From assembly GCA_034440615.1 (NCBI GenBank), contig JAOTOM010004132.1, positions 130,001 through 194,000 of the forward strand: DNA of 64,000 nucleotides, written 5' to 3'. The notes below the pieces were generated by a model. The model was not told where the DNA came from, did not search any database, and saw nothing but the letters and a program-made list of their open reading frames with translations. Made by a program: the position numbers and the translations under genes. Position 1 is the first letter of the stretch. Each line of letters starts with the position of its first letter. Below, piece by piece: positions 11,606-24,599 of the stretch. This DNA comes from Ashinkailepas kermadecensis. Lineage: Eukaryota; Arthropoda; Thecostraca; Neolepadidae.

Positions 11606-14600
11606 ACTGCCGAAAAACGCTCACGCGCCCACCAAAAACACCGACGCCATGTGAAAACATACCGGCTAACAAGGCACGTGACGGATACCAATGGTGTGGT
11701 TTGTACTAAAAGCACGCAGACAACGATACAAAATGGTAATGGTCGATGACACCGCCCGTCTCGAATGCCGTGGGAACGTTATTAAGTCAAGCTCACCCCA
11801 TCACAGCCGCTGAGCAGCTCCATTAACGGCTGTGACTTGTTGGCTGTGACTTGTGGGTCACTCCAGACCCGCTACATCCAGTGGTGCTGAGCAGCTGTAT
11901 CAACTGTGGAATGACTTTCTTCGGCCTCTCCTTCGGCAACCACGCTTTGTGCCTGCTGGCGACTGACGGCTTGGTTTTCGACGACTGAAGAATGTTCGGT
12001 ATTTCGACTGCTGTTGGAGAGCCGCCTTTCAGAAAAGGTCTGCTATTCGACAGCTGTCTGTTTTTTGGGCAGTTTTCGGCAACTGTCAGCGAGTGCCCGC
12101 TGACTCCCGCACAGTTGTTTGCACTGTTGACTAGTCGTTCGCCTCACCAAAGCTCTACATCTGGCGGCACACTGGCTGCGGCGAGTTTCCGGTTTTCGCC
12201 GTGGGTGGCGCAGCCAGATCAGATAGCGCTCACGTCAGGCTCTCTCGACTCGGCCGGACCAGCACTGCCGAATGAATATTAAACGGGTCCAACGCGATTC
12301 GATGCTATCGGCGAACGGGACTGTGCTAATGATATGTTTACGCGGCCGATCGGCGGCGAGCGCCTCCTCCGACCTGCACGGTTACCGAGTGTTTGTTGAT
12401 CACAGCGATCGGCCGAGAAAGCGTGTTGCGGAGCGCCGACGACATGCCGCGTTCTTCCCATGCTTCCACCGATTACTCCTGGGCGAGTGTGTGGGAAGCG
12501 AGTCGTCGAGTCGCGGCTCCCATGCGCTGGCTAACGTTTCACGCGGCTTATCTGGGCGCCCGATGGAACGGGACCCTTGTACAACTGTCCCCCACGTCTA
12601 GACGACACGCTACACGCCGAGAGAAACACGGTACACGAGTCCTCCGGCGAGCGAAACACCGCCATCAATCCCGACCCGGCTCGCGAAGGTCATTTCACAC
12701 GGTCTGCGGACGGCCGGTCACGCACTGTGCCGGCGCCGGGCGCACCGTCCGCTCTGCGTGATGCGGACCAATGCGGACTAATGCGGAGCGATGCGGAGAG
12801 AAGCCCGCTCGGCCGATACAGATGCTCCACAGATACAGACTTGTATTGAGGTAATCACAATGGACTTGTGGCTATTATAACCTCGCGTTAGTATGATAAA
12901 ACAGCAGGGCAGAAAGGTCAAAATCACAGAACAGTTAAACAGGTATGCATGTAATTATTTTTGTTTTAAAACAGCAAGGCGAGCAGCACATCAGTCCGGC
13001 TTGGGCGGCACGTTCGACAGGTGCCGCCGAAGGTGGCGACCGAAGATCGGCACGGGAAGACGCATCAGCTCGGGCGGCAACGAGTTGTGCAGCAGTGGTG
13101 CTCTGGAGCTAAATCACCTCCTCCCCATCCCAGTACGAGACCGACAGGGCGGCCGTCGACAGTAGGCGGTTTCACGCGTGCACTATCGGGAAGTAATCGT
13201 CATGACATCCCAATGGCGGGGTCAGGGCATAATAATTACGTCGATCAGAAAGCTTTTAGTCTGTAGATTGGACCAATTTATGATATCAATAAACAAACAG
13301 AGTAGGTTCAGTTTCCTAATACGACAAGTTTTTGGACTAGTAACAGCTTGTTTATGCACAAACCCTGAAAATGTACACCCACATCCGCGCCTGGGACGTC
13401 ATCTAGTCGGAAATCTGGAAGTCAGACCAAGCGAGCCTGACTTCGGAAGTAAAGTCGATGACAACAGCTGTTTGTCGAATTCAGCGGTCTTCAAATGCCA
13501 AATTTTCCGAGCACTCGACCACTCTGATCAATATCGCCAGCCAGCTTCAACTGCAGTAAGTGATTGGCCCTTTATGATAGCTGGGACGAATCATAATCTA
13601 CGTTTCAAAAAATGACGTCATTATTTGTGCTCTGATTGCATCATTTACGGCTGAAATATGTCAGGCGAGCCAACAAACAAGTTTGTCTCAGATGCGCATA
13701 TTTTGGACGTGTTGCGGTCTTTTGGGTGCTGTAAACAATTCATGCTTTGTTCTTTCTTGCGTGTATGATATTCAAAGACAAGGATCAATTGCCCTCCCCC
13801 ACAATAGGGGTTATTCAGGTAGGAGTACAGCAACATTCAAAAACTGAGCCACGTATGGTGCGGTACAGCGGATGCCATCACAACTGTAAACAACCCGCTT
13901 GTAAAGTGGAGATAATTTAATATTTTCGGGAGCGTCAAGAGGGAATCATAGCATCTGGAAATGATGTATTTCAATATTTATTCATAATACAGGTACTTCA
14001 CAGCCATAAAATGAAACGTAAAAGGAAGAATATTCATACGCAGGATATATACTACCACTTTCTCCCTAATATCGCATATTTGCTGGTAATCCAACGGCAA
14101 ATTTATGTTCTATCCGACAACTCCTACCTCCCGGCCATGGTGCCAAATGCGGCCAGATTGGCTAGTTGTTTCTGTGAATTGAGCGCTTTTTTCAAACAGT
14201 GCCACAATTTGAATATGTTGGTTAAGTTTAATATTGAATTGATTACTTCATAGTTAAAACTTCTTGCACATTCCATATATACAGATAAAGTACATATATT
14301 TCAATGATATGCCCTTCATACTAGACGAAGTCATCGACATTGCATCCCGGTGCTTATTGGCCGTCGTGAAAAGGGCTAGTGACGGCGAGCGTCTGTCGTG
14401 ACTGGACTGGGAGCGGCCGCTCTCCACGCCAGCCTTCAGGCCGGGCAATTTGCCAGCTCGTTCGCGTCGACCACGCGTCATGCTTTCCACTCGGGTTTCA
14501 TGGGAACCGGCTGGAAATTGACTGATGCGCGCCGCGCCGAGGAGCGGCGCTTTTCCCGGCGGGCGGCGAGGTGTTGCGCGCCCGGCCGCGCTCGTGACGC

Positions 14601-15165
14601 GCGCCGCATGACGCAATTGTCGGGAGTCGCTCATTCTCGCCTCGCGCTGAGGCCGGGTGTCGGAAATGGATGTCTCGTGGCCACCGGGCCTCACGGATGG
14701 GCGTCTGACCAGCTGAGGTGGATTGACCAAAAATGGTGAGACACGCTCGCTCCTGGAGCTGTTGTCCGAGTGCGTGAGAGCTAGGCGATTACATCGGTTG
14801 ATCGGTTCTGCCGGCTGCAACCAAAGTGCGGGATCGATTTGATCGCGTGTGTGCGTGATGCGTTAGTTAAGCTCATGCGTCCTGTTTCTCAGTTTGCATC
14901 ACTCGTTTTGACGTATGTTGGGTCATCGTGGACGCGAAGCGTTGTTTGCGAATATTTGGCCTATGCACACCATGCAGTCCAAGCCCACCGCCACATAGAA
15001 CTGCAGCTTACTCCGACAAATGGCTGATTAAGATCCACTACCCAATTCGGTGTGGTTACTCTCACTTCGCAGAAACAAACATGCCGACATTCTGGGTCCC
15101 GCCAATCCGTGAAAGCCGGATCAACAGTGACGGAGTACGGCACAGCTGCGGCATCTCTCTGACCC
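11606..15165. other. Unique stretch, no gene recognised
   Basis: Unique sequence of variable G+C (GC-rich near 12.2-12.8 and 14.4-14.7 kb, AT-rich near 13.7-14.3 kb). The 145-codon frame at 13178-13615 and the 188-codon minus frame at 14254-14820 show no recognised domain and are best treated as chance frames. Confidence 0.4.
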
Positions 15166-15627
15166 ACGCCACCCCCACCTGACTGGTGTGGGCGGTCACC
15201 ATCCTGACCCACGCCACTGACACCTGACTGGTGTGGGCGGTCGCCACCCTGACCCACGCCACCCCCACCTGACTGGTGTGGGCGGTCGCCACCCTGACCC
15301 ACGCCACCCGCACCTGACTGGTGTGGGCGGTCACCACCCTGACCCACGCCACCCGCACCTGACTGGTGTGGGCGGTCGCCACCCTGACCCACGCCACCCG
15401 CACCTGACTGGTGTGGGCGGTCGCCACCCGCACCTGACTGGTGTGGGCGGTCACCACCCGCACCTGGCTGGTGTGGGCGGTCGCCACCCCCACCTGACTG
15501 GTGTGGACGGTCACCACCCGCACCTGACTGGTGTGGGCGGTCGCCACCCCTACCTGACTGGTGTGGGCGATCACCACCCCCATCTGACTGGTATGGGCGG
15601 TCGCCACCACACCTGGCTGGTGTGGTG
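15166..15627. repeat. 45-bp to 30-bp minisatellite with a change of unit length
   Basis: The left half repeats 45 bp: CACCTGACTGGTGTGGGCGG, then TCRCCACC, CTGACCCACGCCAC. From about 15421 the 15-bp part CTGACCCACGCCACC is gone and the remaining 30 bp repeats alone. Both lengths are multiples of three, so Gly-Gly-Asp-Arg-Pro-His-Gln-Ser frames stay open on the minus strand. Confidence 0.93.
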
Positions 15628-15639
15628 GGGTATATTGTT

Positions 15640-15850
15640 ATATTAGTATATGTCATATTCTCCATATTTCATATTCATTTTCATTATTCATATTTCACAT
15701 ATTTCATATTCCCCATTCTTCATATTCCCCATGTATAATCTCCATTCTTCATATTCCCCATTCTATGTTCCAAATATTTCAGATTTCCCATATTTCAGAT
15801 TTCCCACATTTCAGGTTCCCTTATTTCATATTCTCCATATATTGACGAAA
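15640..15850. repeat. Degenerate CATATTTC/CCCATATTTCAG AT-rich repeats
   Basis: Irregular repetition of TTCATATTC, CCATATTTC and TTCCCCAT words directly after the 30-bp array. No constant period. Confidence 0.75.
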
Positions 15851-18670
15851 TTGTATGCATTGCAGCTAGACAGGAGCGTTGGATGAGTTCCCCGGATTTT
15901 CTCGGATCGTAACTCTTAGACGCGTTCCCATCCCGCCTCCCTTGGGTGTGTCCCCATCCTTCCCTGCCGAAGACAAGCCGTGACGAAAAGTAACATACTG
16001 CGACCAGTCGAGCAAAGCGTGATTCTTCACAGCTCTTCGGACCACGACTGTTTCTGTATACTACGCTGTTGATCTACTTTTCTTGCCTAATAAATTATGC
16101 ATGGTCATTCCCCCACCCCCCACATGAAAGCTTATTTTATGCGCCGTCTTTTGCTATTCTATGGTACGGCATCTATATTGTATGCTACTTTTGATTCATT
16201 AGCTACGGTATCTTCTGGATCAAAGGTACATTTAGCGTGGCAGCACATAGCCCTCTGTGCCTTGGGTTGAAGTACGTCGTGATTTTATGAACGTAATTTA
16301 ATATATTAAAGAGCTGGTCATTCGGACATTCCTGTATATTATGTCCATGAGGTAGAAAAAACCAAGATTGAAAAGCACAGCTTTCCGCTTCGTCATTCAG
16401 TCTTTCAAGATAGCGTAAAGCATAGCATATGCAACACTGAGATGCCATGATTACAGCCTTTCAATCAGTTGCTGTTTAGTCCAGCCATATACATGTGCAT
16501 GCGTACTCCGTGCAATGGATGGGGACGTACTGGCGGCTATAACGCCAGCTGACTAACACCAACTCTGTCACTGCCAGTAGCGACGTGCCAGCCCGACCGC
16601 CGACCTTCCTAAGCACACTTTCCGACCGCACGGCTAATCGTTACACTCGCTGAGCTTTGAACCTGCGATCGTCCGATATATGATGCTCGGCTGTAAAGTG
16701 GTTCCCTCCTCATCTGGAGCGCGTATTCAGCTCGGAGGAAGTTGTGGGCGCCCGAGGATTTCTGTGCCGATAAATCGGTAAGCCTGGAGCAGGGCGACGA
16801 GCTTAGCGCTGCGTTAAAATTGGGAAGCCGTTCTCGTAGCCGATTACTGGACGGACATAACTCGGCATGCTTCCTTGGCTGTGCTGACCAATCGCGCTCC
16901 AGCCAACGCCAAATATAGTTCCAGTGGGATGCTGATCCATCAACGCTGGCTTCATCAGGATGACAAATGTCCCTGTGAAGAGGCATGAGACAAGTTATGA
17001 AGGTGTCTATTTCGGAGGTCAGAAAGTACGACCGGTTTTCCTGTCTCATATTGCGCATACTTTACAGCTACCGCAGTTCTTCGGAGGTATGTTGGGAACA
17101 AATATCGCTTAAACTCGATCTCAAACAAACACAACTGGCATTTAGTGTCATGTCTGTATTTCATGGGTATGTCTTTGTATCAGGATTATGTAACGACAAA
17201 GTAGAATTGCGTAAGAGTAGCTGGAAGATATTTCGCTACATTCAAACTGGCGATGTCTTTCAGTGCATTGTCAATAAATCACGCCAATCGTCAGCAGGTG
17301 GTGAAATTATACCCGCCCTGACCGAGTCTCAAACGGTCACCATCGGTTTGGCAGGCGGCGATGAATCCAGCAGAGGAGGCCGGGAGTGCTCCGTGGCTTT
17401 GCGGGGATTTGGCGCCGGGCAGAGTCGGCACACAACGCTGCAGGGTGGCTTTGCGGGGATTTGGCGCCGGGCAGAGTCGGCAGTTCATGCTCCGGCTGAG
17501 TTGACGGGCCGTCCATGTTATCGCCTCTGATGTGCTGAGCCAGGCGTGCCGGCTCGGGAGGCTCTCCTTGGTCTTACACGAAGAGGTACCTGCGTCGTCA
17601 GGAGATACCGAGAAGTTTGCATGTGTCATGTGACTACCTGTATTGTGCTTCTAGCGGGTGATCAGCACCAACAGTGGTAGCTCACTATACCTATGGTGGT
17701 CGCTGAAGAACATGAATGCCAACAATTTGCCCCTTCTTCCTCTCTCTACAAATAGCGAAACACTCCGGCAACATGCCGCTGACGCAGTAGATTTCCTTAG
17801 GCTAAGCAGGGCAAGTCACGGATTCACCACATCACGTTGTGACTGAAGCTTGGTAGCAGGCTAAATAACTTGTGAATAGGCAGGTTGTTCCCACGGTATC
17901 CGGGTTACCGCCGAGTCCACAGTGTAATATGCATGACAGGCACGTGCTTATTTCCACCCCTCTGTTACCATGTTAATCACCAGATGCGCAAGTCATTATT
18001 TGCGATCTGCTTTAGATGCCATCGTACCAAAGGCCCAGGACTCAAGTGGGTTCACTGCTTGGAAAATGTCACATCGTCTTGAGCCCACGAACAAGAAATT
18101 GTTCAGTTTCTGGTGCCACTCGCTGAGCCAATAGCCCGGGTAGGCAGACGGGCGACCCGACTCGGACGCCGCCCACACCACGACAAATAGTGAATCGAGG
18201 TGCGTGCTGCTTGTCAATGGCGCGAGACGACCTTCAGCCAGCGGTGGAATGCCCGGGCGATGACGTCACGTCTGCTCAGCGGTCCTGCACGGTGCACACG
18301 TTTGTCGGCCGGAACGTGTGAGCGACATGATTAATTCGTCAGCTGTCCTCCGCACGTGCCTGTGCCGCCACCCCTGTAAATAAATACACATCCGTCACCT
18401 ACAACCAGGTCGACCTCCGTTCGGGATAATTTATTTATGCCGCGCCCTAACGACCGTGGTGAGTGGACCAGTCCGCCTGGTTGGCACCGCGTTCTCGCGA
18501 AGGGGCTGCAGGACCTGGTAAGACGTCTTGTCTGATCACCGAGCGTGCGGACCCGCCGACCCGGTAGCCACATGTCGAACACGAAGTTGAAGCCAAAGTG
18601 GCATTGAAGCCGACGCGCAGTTGAAGCCGAGCCATGTGGCCCACGCCTGAAGATCTGGTGTTTGGACTTT
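15851..18670. other. Unique stretch with one short duplication, no gene recognised
   Basis: Largely unique. A 55-bp direct duplication lies at about 17392-17502 (GTGGCTTTGCGGGGATTTGG...GAGTCGGCA twice). The 149-codon minus frame at 16609-17058 and the overlapping 181-codon + frame at 16985-17530 carry no known domain. Confidence 0.4.
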
Positions 18671-19390
18671 CTCTGACAGGAGCGGTGAGAACGTCGAGCA
18701 CCCTGTGACCTCCGGCCGTGTGAGCGTCACCAGAACGCCACCGGATTACTAGGCATCAAATGACGTCACTTAGCATCTTACTGGATGGCACCTGACAGGA
18801 GCGGTGAGAACACCGAGCACCCTGTGACCTCCGGCCGTGTGAGCGTCACCAGAACGCCACCGGATTACTAGGCATCAAATGACGTCACTTAGCATCTTAC
18901 TGGATGGCACCTGACAGGAGCGGTGAGAACGTCGAGCACCCTGTGACCTCCGGCCGTGTGAGCGTCACCAGAACGCCACCGGATTACTAGGCATCAAATG
19001 ACGTCACTTAGCATCTTACTGGATGGCACCTGACAGGAGCGGTGAGAACACCGAGCACCCTTGACCTCCGGCCGTGTGAGCGTCACCAGAACGCCACCGG
19101 ATTACTAGGCATCAAATGACGTCACTTAGCATCTTACTGGATGGCACCTGACAGGAGCGGTGAGAACGTCGAGCACCCTGTGACCTCCGGCCGTGTGAGC
19201 GTCACCAGAACGCCACCGGATTACTAGGCATCAAATGACGTCATTTAGCATCTTACTGGATGGCACCTGACAGGAGCGGTGAGAACGTCGAGCACCTTGT
19301 GACCTCCGGCCGTGTGAGCGTCACCAGAACGCCACCGGATTACTAGGCATCAAATGACGTCATTTAGCATCTTACTGGATGGCACCTGAC
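18671..19390. repeat. 119-bp tandem array, 6 units, each with a TGACGTCA site
   Basis: Unit starts (GACAGGAGCGGTGAGAAC) fall at 18675, 18794, 18913, 19032, 19150 and 19269, a period of 119 (once 118). Units are nearly identical. They differ at GTCGAGC/ACCGAGC (units 2 and 4 carry ACACCGAGC), CCTGTG/CTTG/CTTGTG, and GTCACTT/GTCATTT in the last two. Every unit contains the palindrome ATGACGTCA, a perfect CRE/ATF-type octamer. Flanking words CACCTGACACTGTCCT at 19400-19580 look like decayed relatives. Confidence 0.97.
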
Positions 19391-21245
19391 AGACAACCTG
19401 AGCACCACCCTTCCTTGTCATGTTCGGCACCTGATATGTCGCTAGCATCGCCCTTGCAGCCTTATGGGTCGTACCTTTCCCTGCATATTACCCGACACTC
19501 TCAGTAGACATCTGACACTGTCCTAAGCGCTACCTGACACCGTCCTGTATGCCACCTGACGCTGTCCTGGATGCTACCTGACTCAGGGGCGCACTTCCAG
19601 CTCCACTACTTGTATGCGGCGGATTATCAGGCCACGCCCGGCAGTTTCGCCGGCACACAGGGTCTGCATTCCCTCACGGGGGTCGACAGTCCCTCACACA
19701 ATACTCACGACAGCTTCCCCAACACACAGGGTTTGCACTCCCTCACGGGTGCCGCCATTCCCTCACAAACCACTCCGGCAGCTGCTTCAGCCGACGTCCG
19801 CGGCCCTCGCAGGCACCTCTCGCGTCGCGAGACGCTGGGTCCTCGACGCCACAGGCCGCTCCATCATGAAACAGAGGTCTTAATTGCACTGTTTTTCCGC
19901 TCGTTCCAAGCGTTGGCCAACAAAGCGCCTTCGCTCACAAAGGCCGGCACTTGAATGAGGCCCGGTGTCGCGCGATTTTGCGGCGCGTGACGCGTCTTGG
20001 CCGCGATGGGCCTTGACACGTCGGCGGGACCTGGTTTGCTGCTGACGCCTCTGCCGTGTTTGCATGGCACGACACGGCTGATGCATACGCCACGGCGAGT
20101 TTTTCGTCGCGATGCCGGCGATTCACGACACGAGGCGTTGTGTGGTGTGTAGTGTGCAGCATACGTGGACCATTCAGGTGGCCAGGTTGTCCCAGATCTG
20201 CATCGTACATGCACGGATCCAGAGTGGCGCGGGAGGGGCAATGGGTCCATGCCATTCCCCAAGGTGTCCAAACTTTAGGGAAGAGGCGATATTTTGTCAT
20301 CTTCCTTAATTCGACACACATTTTATGAACTTATGATGACCTAAGCTCAACGTTATTTTCGAATCTTCCGGCCCCGATGAGGGTGCTGGAACTTGGCGGC
20401 AAAGCTGTTGATTCGACCGAAGCACTTCGTCGCTCCAAAGGCGTTTGCAAATATGGTCGGCTAGATCCGCCTTTGCCACCGTGCACCTATTCAACAAGCA
20501 CTGCCCGTGCGCTGCACCCACCGTGCACCCTTTGACCTGCCTGAATCTCAGTGCAATATCTGAAGACGTCATGGCCCCGGCGATCTTGGCGAGAAATGTG
20601 TGCGACCTCTGTCACTCGAAGGCCACTCGGAGGTCGCTCGGAGGTCGCTCGGAGGTCGCTCGGAGGTCGCAGGTCGCGCCTCGTGTGTCGTGGCTGAACG
20701 CTTGCGATGCTCGTGGTGAAGGGCCGGCTGGAACAATGGAAGGCGATGTGGCCACATCCCGCCAGCAATGTGATGTACCGGTTCCGGCTCCAATCCGATG
20801 ATGCCTCGCGGCCCGCGCCGGCGACCCCAGGATGGTGAGCGGCGCGGTCTGCTTATTGCCCACATCCGCATCTGGTGAGAAGCAAGGTGACGCAAACCCA
20901 TTGCAGGTAATCACCTGGGCAGCTAGTTTAGAGGAAGACCTCTTGCGTTCAGCGGTGGAACATCCTGCTGACTGTTGGTGTTGTCACTGCAACACCAAAA
21001 TATGGTTGGTGTTGGAAGGCAAAATAAATCTAGCTTTTCTAATCTAGTTTAATATTCTATGCCAGTCTAGTCTAACACAAATTTCGAATTTTTACATGGA
21101 GCCTAGGGTGCCCGTGGGCTTGACGATGTGGGGAGATCAACCTACGGAGTGTTCTGTTAATACTAATCATTTTGGTGAGATTCCATCTATGCTTGCATTG
21201 CTTGCCATATATTATTATATTACCACATCACCACAATTGCTGACA
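19391..21245. other. Unique stretch with two short tandem tracts, no gene recognised
   Basis: It contains degenerate CACCTGACACYGTCCT words (19495-19580), a two-copy ~73-bp duplication around CACACAGGGTYTGCAYTCCC (about 19653-19760) and four copies of an 11-12-bp GGAGGTCGCTC unit (20626-20670). Frames here lack recognisable domains. Confidence 0.45.
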
Positions 21246-21247
21246 CC

Positions 21248-21612
21248 ACGTTATGATGGCTGCTGACACCACATCATCACAGCTGCTGACACCACGCCAC
21301 CACAGCTACTGACACCACGCCACGATAGTTGCTGATACCACACCACCACAGCTGCTGACACCACATCACCACAGCTGCTGACACCGCGCCACGGTAGCTG
21401 GTGACACCACACCACCACACCTGCTGATACCACATCACCACAGCTGCTGACACCACGCCACGATAGCTGCTGACACCACACCACCACATCTGCTGACACC
21501 ACACCACCACACCTGCTGACACCACACCACCACAGCTGCTGACACCGCGCCACGGTAGCTGCTGACACCACGTTACGATGGCCGTTGACACCGCACCACC
21601 ACATCCGCTGAC
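21248..21612. repeat. 23-bp minisatellite array
   Basis: About 15 units of the form GCTGCTGACACCACRYCACC plus ACA, with GTAGCTGGTGACAC and CGCGCCACGGTA variants. As 23 is not a multiple of three, each frame shows a 23-residue period of Trp-Cys-Gln-Gln / Val-Ser-Ala words on the minus strand. Confidence 0.95.
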
Positions 21613-21794
21613 ATCTCCCCAGGTCTGCACGTGCCACAGCCACCGCGGGGTCGTGAGAGGAGACAGGACGAAAGTGTGCGGCTCTTGATAAACTATCACT
21701 TAGTCGGGTGACCCGAGCCACCTCCGACACCCTCTGACAATTATCGATAGACAGGAGACAGGCCTGGGGCCGGTGGTGCGGTGGCAATTGGCTG

Positions 21795-22525
21795 ATAGGG
21801 CTGCCGTTAGGTGGGTTCATGCCGCCGTTAGGTGGGTCCATGCCGCCGTTAGGTGGGTCCATGCTGCCGTTAGGTGGGTCCATGCCGCCGTTAGGTGGGT
21901 CCATGCTGCCGTTAGGTGGGTCCATGCCGCCGTTAGGTGGGTCCATGCCGCCGTTAGGTGGGTCCATGCCGCCGTTAGGTGGGTCCTTGCTGCCGTTAGG
22001 TGGGTCCATGCCGCCGTTAGGTGGGTCCATGCTGCCGTTAGGTGGGTCCATGCTGCCGTTAGGTGGGTCCATGCCGCCGTTAGGTGGGTCCATGCTGCCG
22101 TTAGGTGGGTCCATGCCGCCGTTAGGTGGGTCCATGCCGCCGTTAGGTGGGTCCATGCCGCCGTTAGGTGGGTCCATGCTGCCGTTAGGTGGGTCCATGC
22201 TGCCGTGAGGTGGGTCCATGCTACCGTTAGGTGGATCCATGTTGCCGTTAGGTGGGTCCATGCTGCCGTTAGGTAGGTCCATGCCGCCGTTAGGTGGGTC
22301 CATGCTGCCGTTAGGTGGGTCCATTCCGCCGTTAGGTGGATCCATGCCGCCGTTAGGTGGGTCCATGCCACCGTTGTGTGGGTCCATGCCGCCGTGAGGT
22401 GGGTCCATGCCGCCGTTAGGTGGGTCTATGCTGTCATTAGGTGGGTCCATGCCGCCGTTAGGGTGGGTTCAGCCGCCGTTATGTGGGCCAGCCGCCGTTG
22501 GTGGGTCCTTGTCGCCGTTAGGTGG
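21795..22525. repeat. 21-bp minisatellite array, about 34 units
   Basis: Units read GCCGCCGTTAGGTGGGTCCA plus T, with GCTGCC and TTGTGTGG variants. The 21-bp period and lack of stops hold several frames open on both strands, including the 399-codon minus frame that runs on into the 23-bp array. None is a protein. Confidence 0.97.
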
Positions 22526-24575
22526 GTGGATGGTGCCGTATCAGCCGCCTGGCCAGTCAGGGTTGGTGGGTGCCTCAGCCGCCTGGCGCGTTGGATGGGT
22601 GCCATCAGCCGCCTGGAGTTAGGGTGGTGGGTCCGCATGCCCGGCTGGCCGGTTGGGTGGGTGCCATCAGCCGCCTGGCCAGTGGGGTTGGATGGGTGCC
22701 GTTAGGTGGGCCGCCTGCCAGTTTGGTGGGTGCCGTATCAGCCGCCTGGCCAGTCAGGGTTGGATGGGTGCCGTATCAGCCGCCTGGCCAGTCAGGGTTG
22801 GATGGGTGCCGTATCAGCCGCCTGGCCAGTCAGGGTTGGATGGGTGCCGTATCACCCGCCTGGCCAGTCAGGGTTGGATGGGTGCCGTATCAGCCGCCTG
22901 GCCAGTCAGGGTTGGATGGGTGCCGTATCAGCCGCCTGGCCAGTCAGGGTTGGATGGGTGCCGTATCAGCCGCCTGGCCAGTCAGGGTTGGATGGGTGCC
23001 GTATCAGCCGCCTGGCCAGTCAGGGTTGGATGGGTGCCGTATCAGCCGCCTGGCCAGTCAGGGTTGGATGGGTGCCGTATCAGCCGCCTGGCCAGTCAGG
23101 GTTGGATGGGTGCCGTATCAGCCGCCTGGCCAGTCAGGGTTGGATGGGTGCCGTATCAGCCGCCTGGCCAGTCAGGGTTGGATGGGTGCCGTATCAGCCG
23201 CCTGGCCAGTCAGGGTTGGATGGGTGCCGTATCAGCCGCCTGGCCAGTCAGGGTTGGATGGGTGCCGTATTACCGCCTGGCCAGTCAGGGTTGGATGGGT
23301 GCCGTATCAGCCGCCTGGCCAGTCAGGGTTGGATGGGTGCCGTATCACCCGCCTGGCCAGTCAGGGTTGGATGGGTGCCGTATCAGCCGCCTGGCCAGTC
23401 AGGGTTGGATGGGTGCCGTATCACCCGCCTGGCCAGTCAGGGTTGGATGGGTGCCGTATCAGCCGCCTGGCCAGTCAGGGTTGGATGGGTGCCGTATCAC
23501 CCGCCTGGCCAGTCGGGGTTGGATGGGTGCCGTATCAGCCGCCTGGCCAGTCAGGGTTGGATGGGTGCCGTATCAGCCGCCTGGCCAGTCGGGGTTGGAT
23601 GGGTGCCGTATCAGCCGCCTGGCCAGTCAGGGTTGGTTGGGTGCCGTATCACCCGCCTGGCCAGTCGGGGTTGGATGGGTGCCGTATCAGCCGCCTGGCC
23701 AGTCAGGGTTGGATGGGTGCCGTATCAGCCGCCTGGCCAGTCAGGGTTGGATGGGTGCCGTATCAGCCGCCTGGCCAGTCAGGGTTGGATGGGTGCCGTA
23801 TCAGCCGCCTGGCCAGTCAGGGTTGGATGGGTGCCGTATCAGCCGCCTGGCCAGTCAGGGTTGGATGGGTGCCGTATCAGCCGCCTGGCCAGTCAGGGTT
23901 GGATGGGTGCCGTATCAGCCGCCTGGCCAGTCAGGGTTGGATGGGTGCCGTATTAGCCGCCTGGCCAGTCAGGGTTGGATGGGTGCCGTATCAGCCGCCT
24001 GGCCAGTCAGGGTTGGATGGGTGCCGTATCACCCGCCTGGCCAGTCAGGGTTGGATGGGTGCCGTATCAGCCGCCTGGCCAGTCAGGGTTGGATGGGTGC
24101 CGTATCAGCCGCCTGGCCAGTCAGGGTTGGATGGGTGCCGTATCAGCCGCCTGGCCAGTCAGGGTTGGATGGGTGCCGTATCAGCCGCCTGGCCAGTCAG
24201 GGTTGGATGGGTGCCGTATCAGCCGCCTGGCCAGTCAGGGTTGGATGGGTGCCGTATACTGGGTGGGGTTGGATGGGTGCCGTATCAGCCGCCTGGCCAG
24301 TCAGGGTTGGATGGGTGCCGTATCAGCCGCCTGGCCAGTCGGGGTTGGATGGGTGCCGTATCAGCCGCCTGGCCAGTCAGGGTTGGATGGGTGCCGTATC
24401 ACCCGCCTGGCCAGTCGGGGGTTGGATGGGTGCCGTATCAGCCGCCTGGCCAGTCAGGGTTGGATGGGTGCCGTATCAGCCGCCTGGCCAGTCAGGGTTG
24501 GATGGGTGCCGTATCACCCGCCTGGCCAGTCAGGGTTGGATGGGTGCCGTATTACCCGCCTGGTTGGATGGGTGC
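22526..24575. repeat. 38-bp minisatellite array, about 48 units plus degenerate left edge
   Basis: From about 22730 the unit is GCCGCCTGGCCAGTCAGGGT followed by TGGATGGGTGCCGTATCA. Units are almost identical; the commonest variants are CACCCGCC for CAGCCGCC and GTCGGGG for GTCAGGG. The left 200 bp holds shorter, diverged versions. Because 38 leaves remainder 2 on division by three and the unit has no stop in any + frame, all three + frames stay open for 400-690 codons with the same 38-residue periodic peptide. This explains the longest frames in the window. Confidence 0.98.
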
Positions 24576-24599
24576 CGTTTGTTTCAGGATTTGGTAAAC

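Noticed and set aside
21251..22450. 399-codon minus frame with MDPPNGG-type repeats
   Set aside because: Runs through the 21-bp and 23-bp arrays; purely tandem-repeat derived.
22730..24575. Regularly spaced repeats as a CRISPR array
   Set aside because: Here, as in the 61-bp and 119-bp arrays, units abut without unique spacers, and the genome is eukaryotic.
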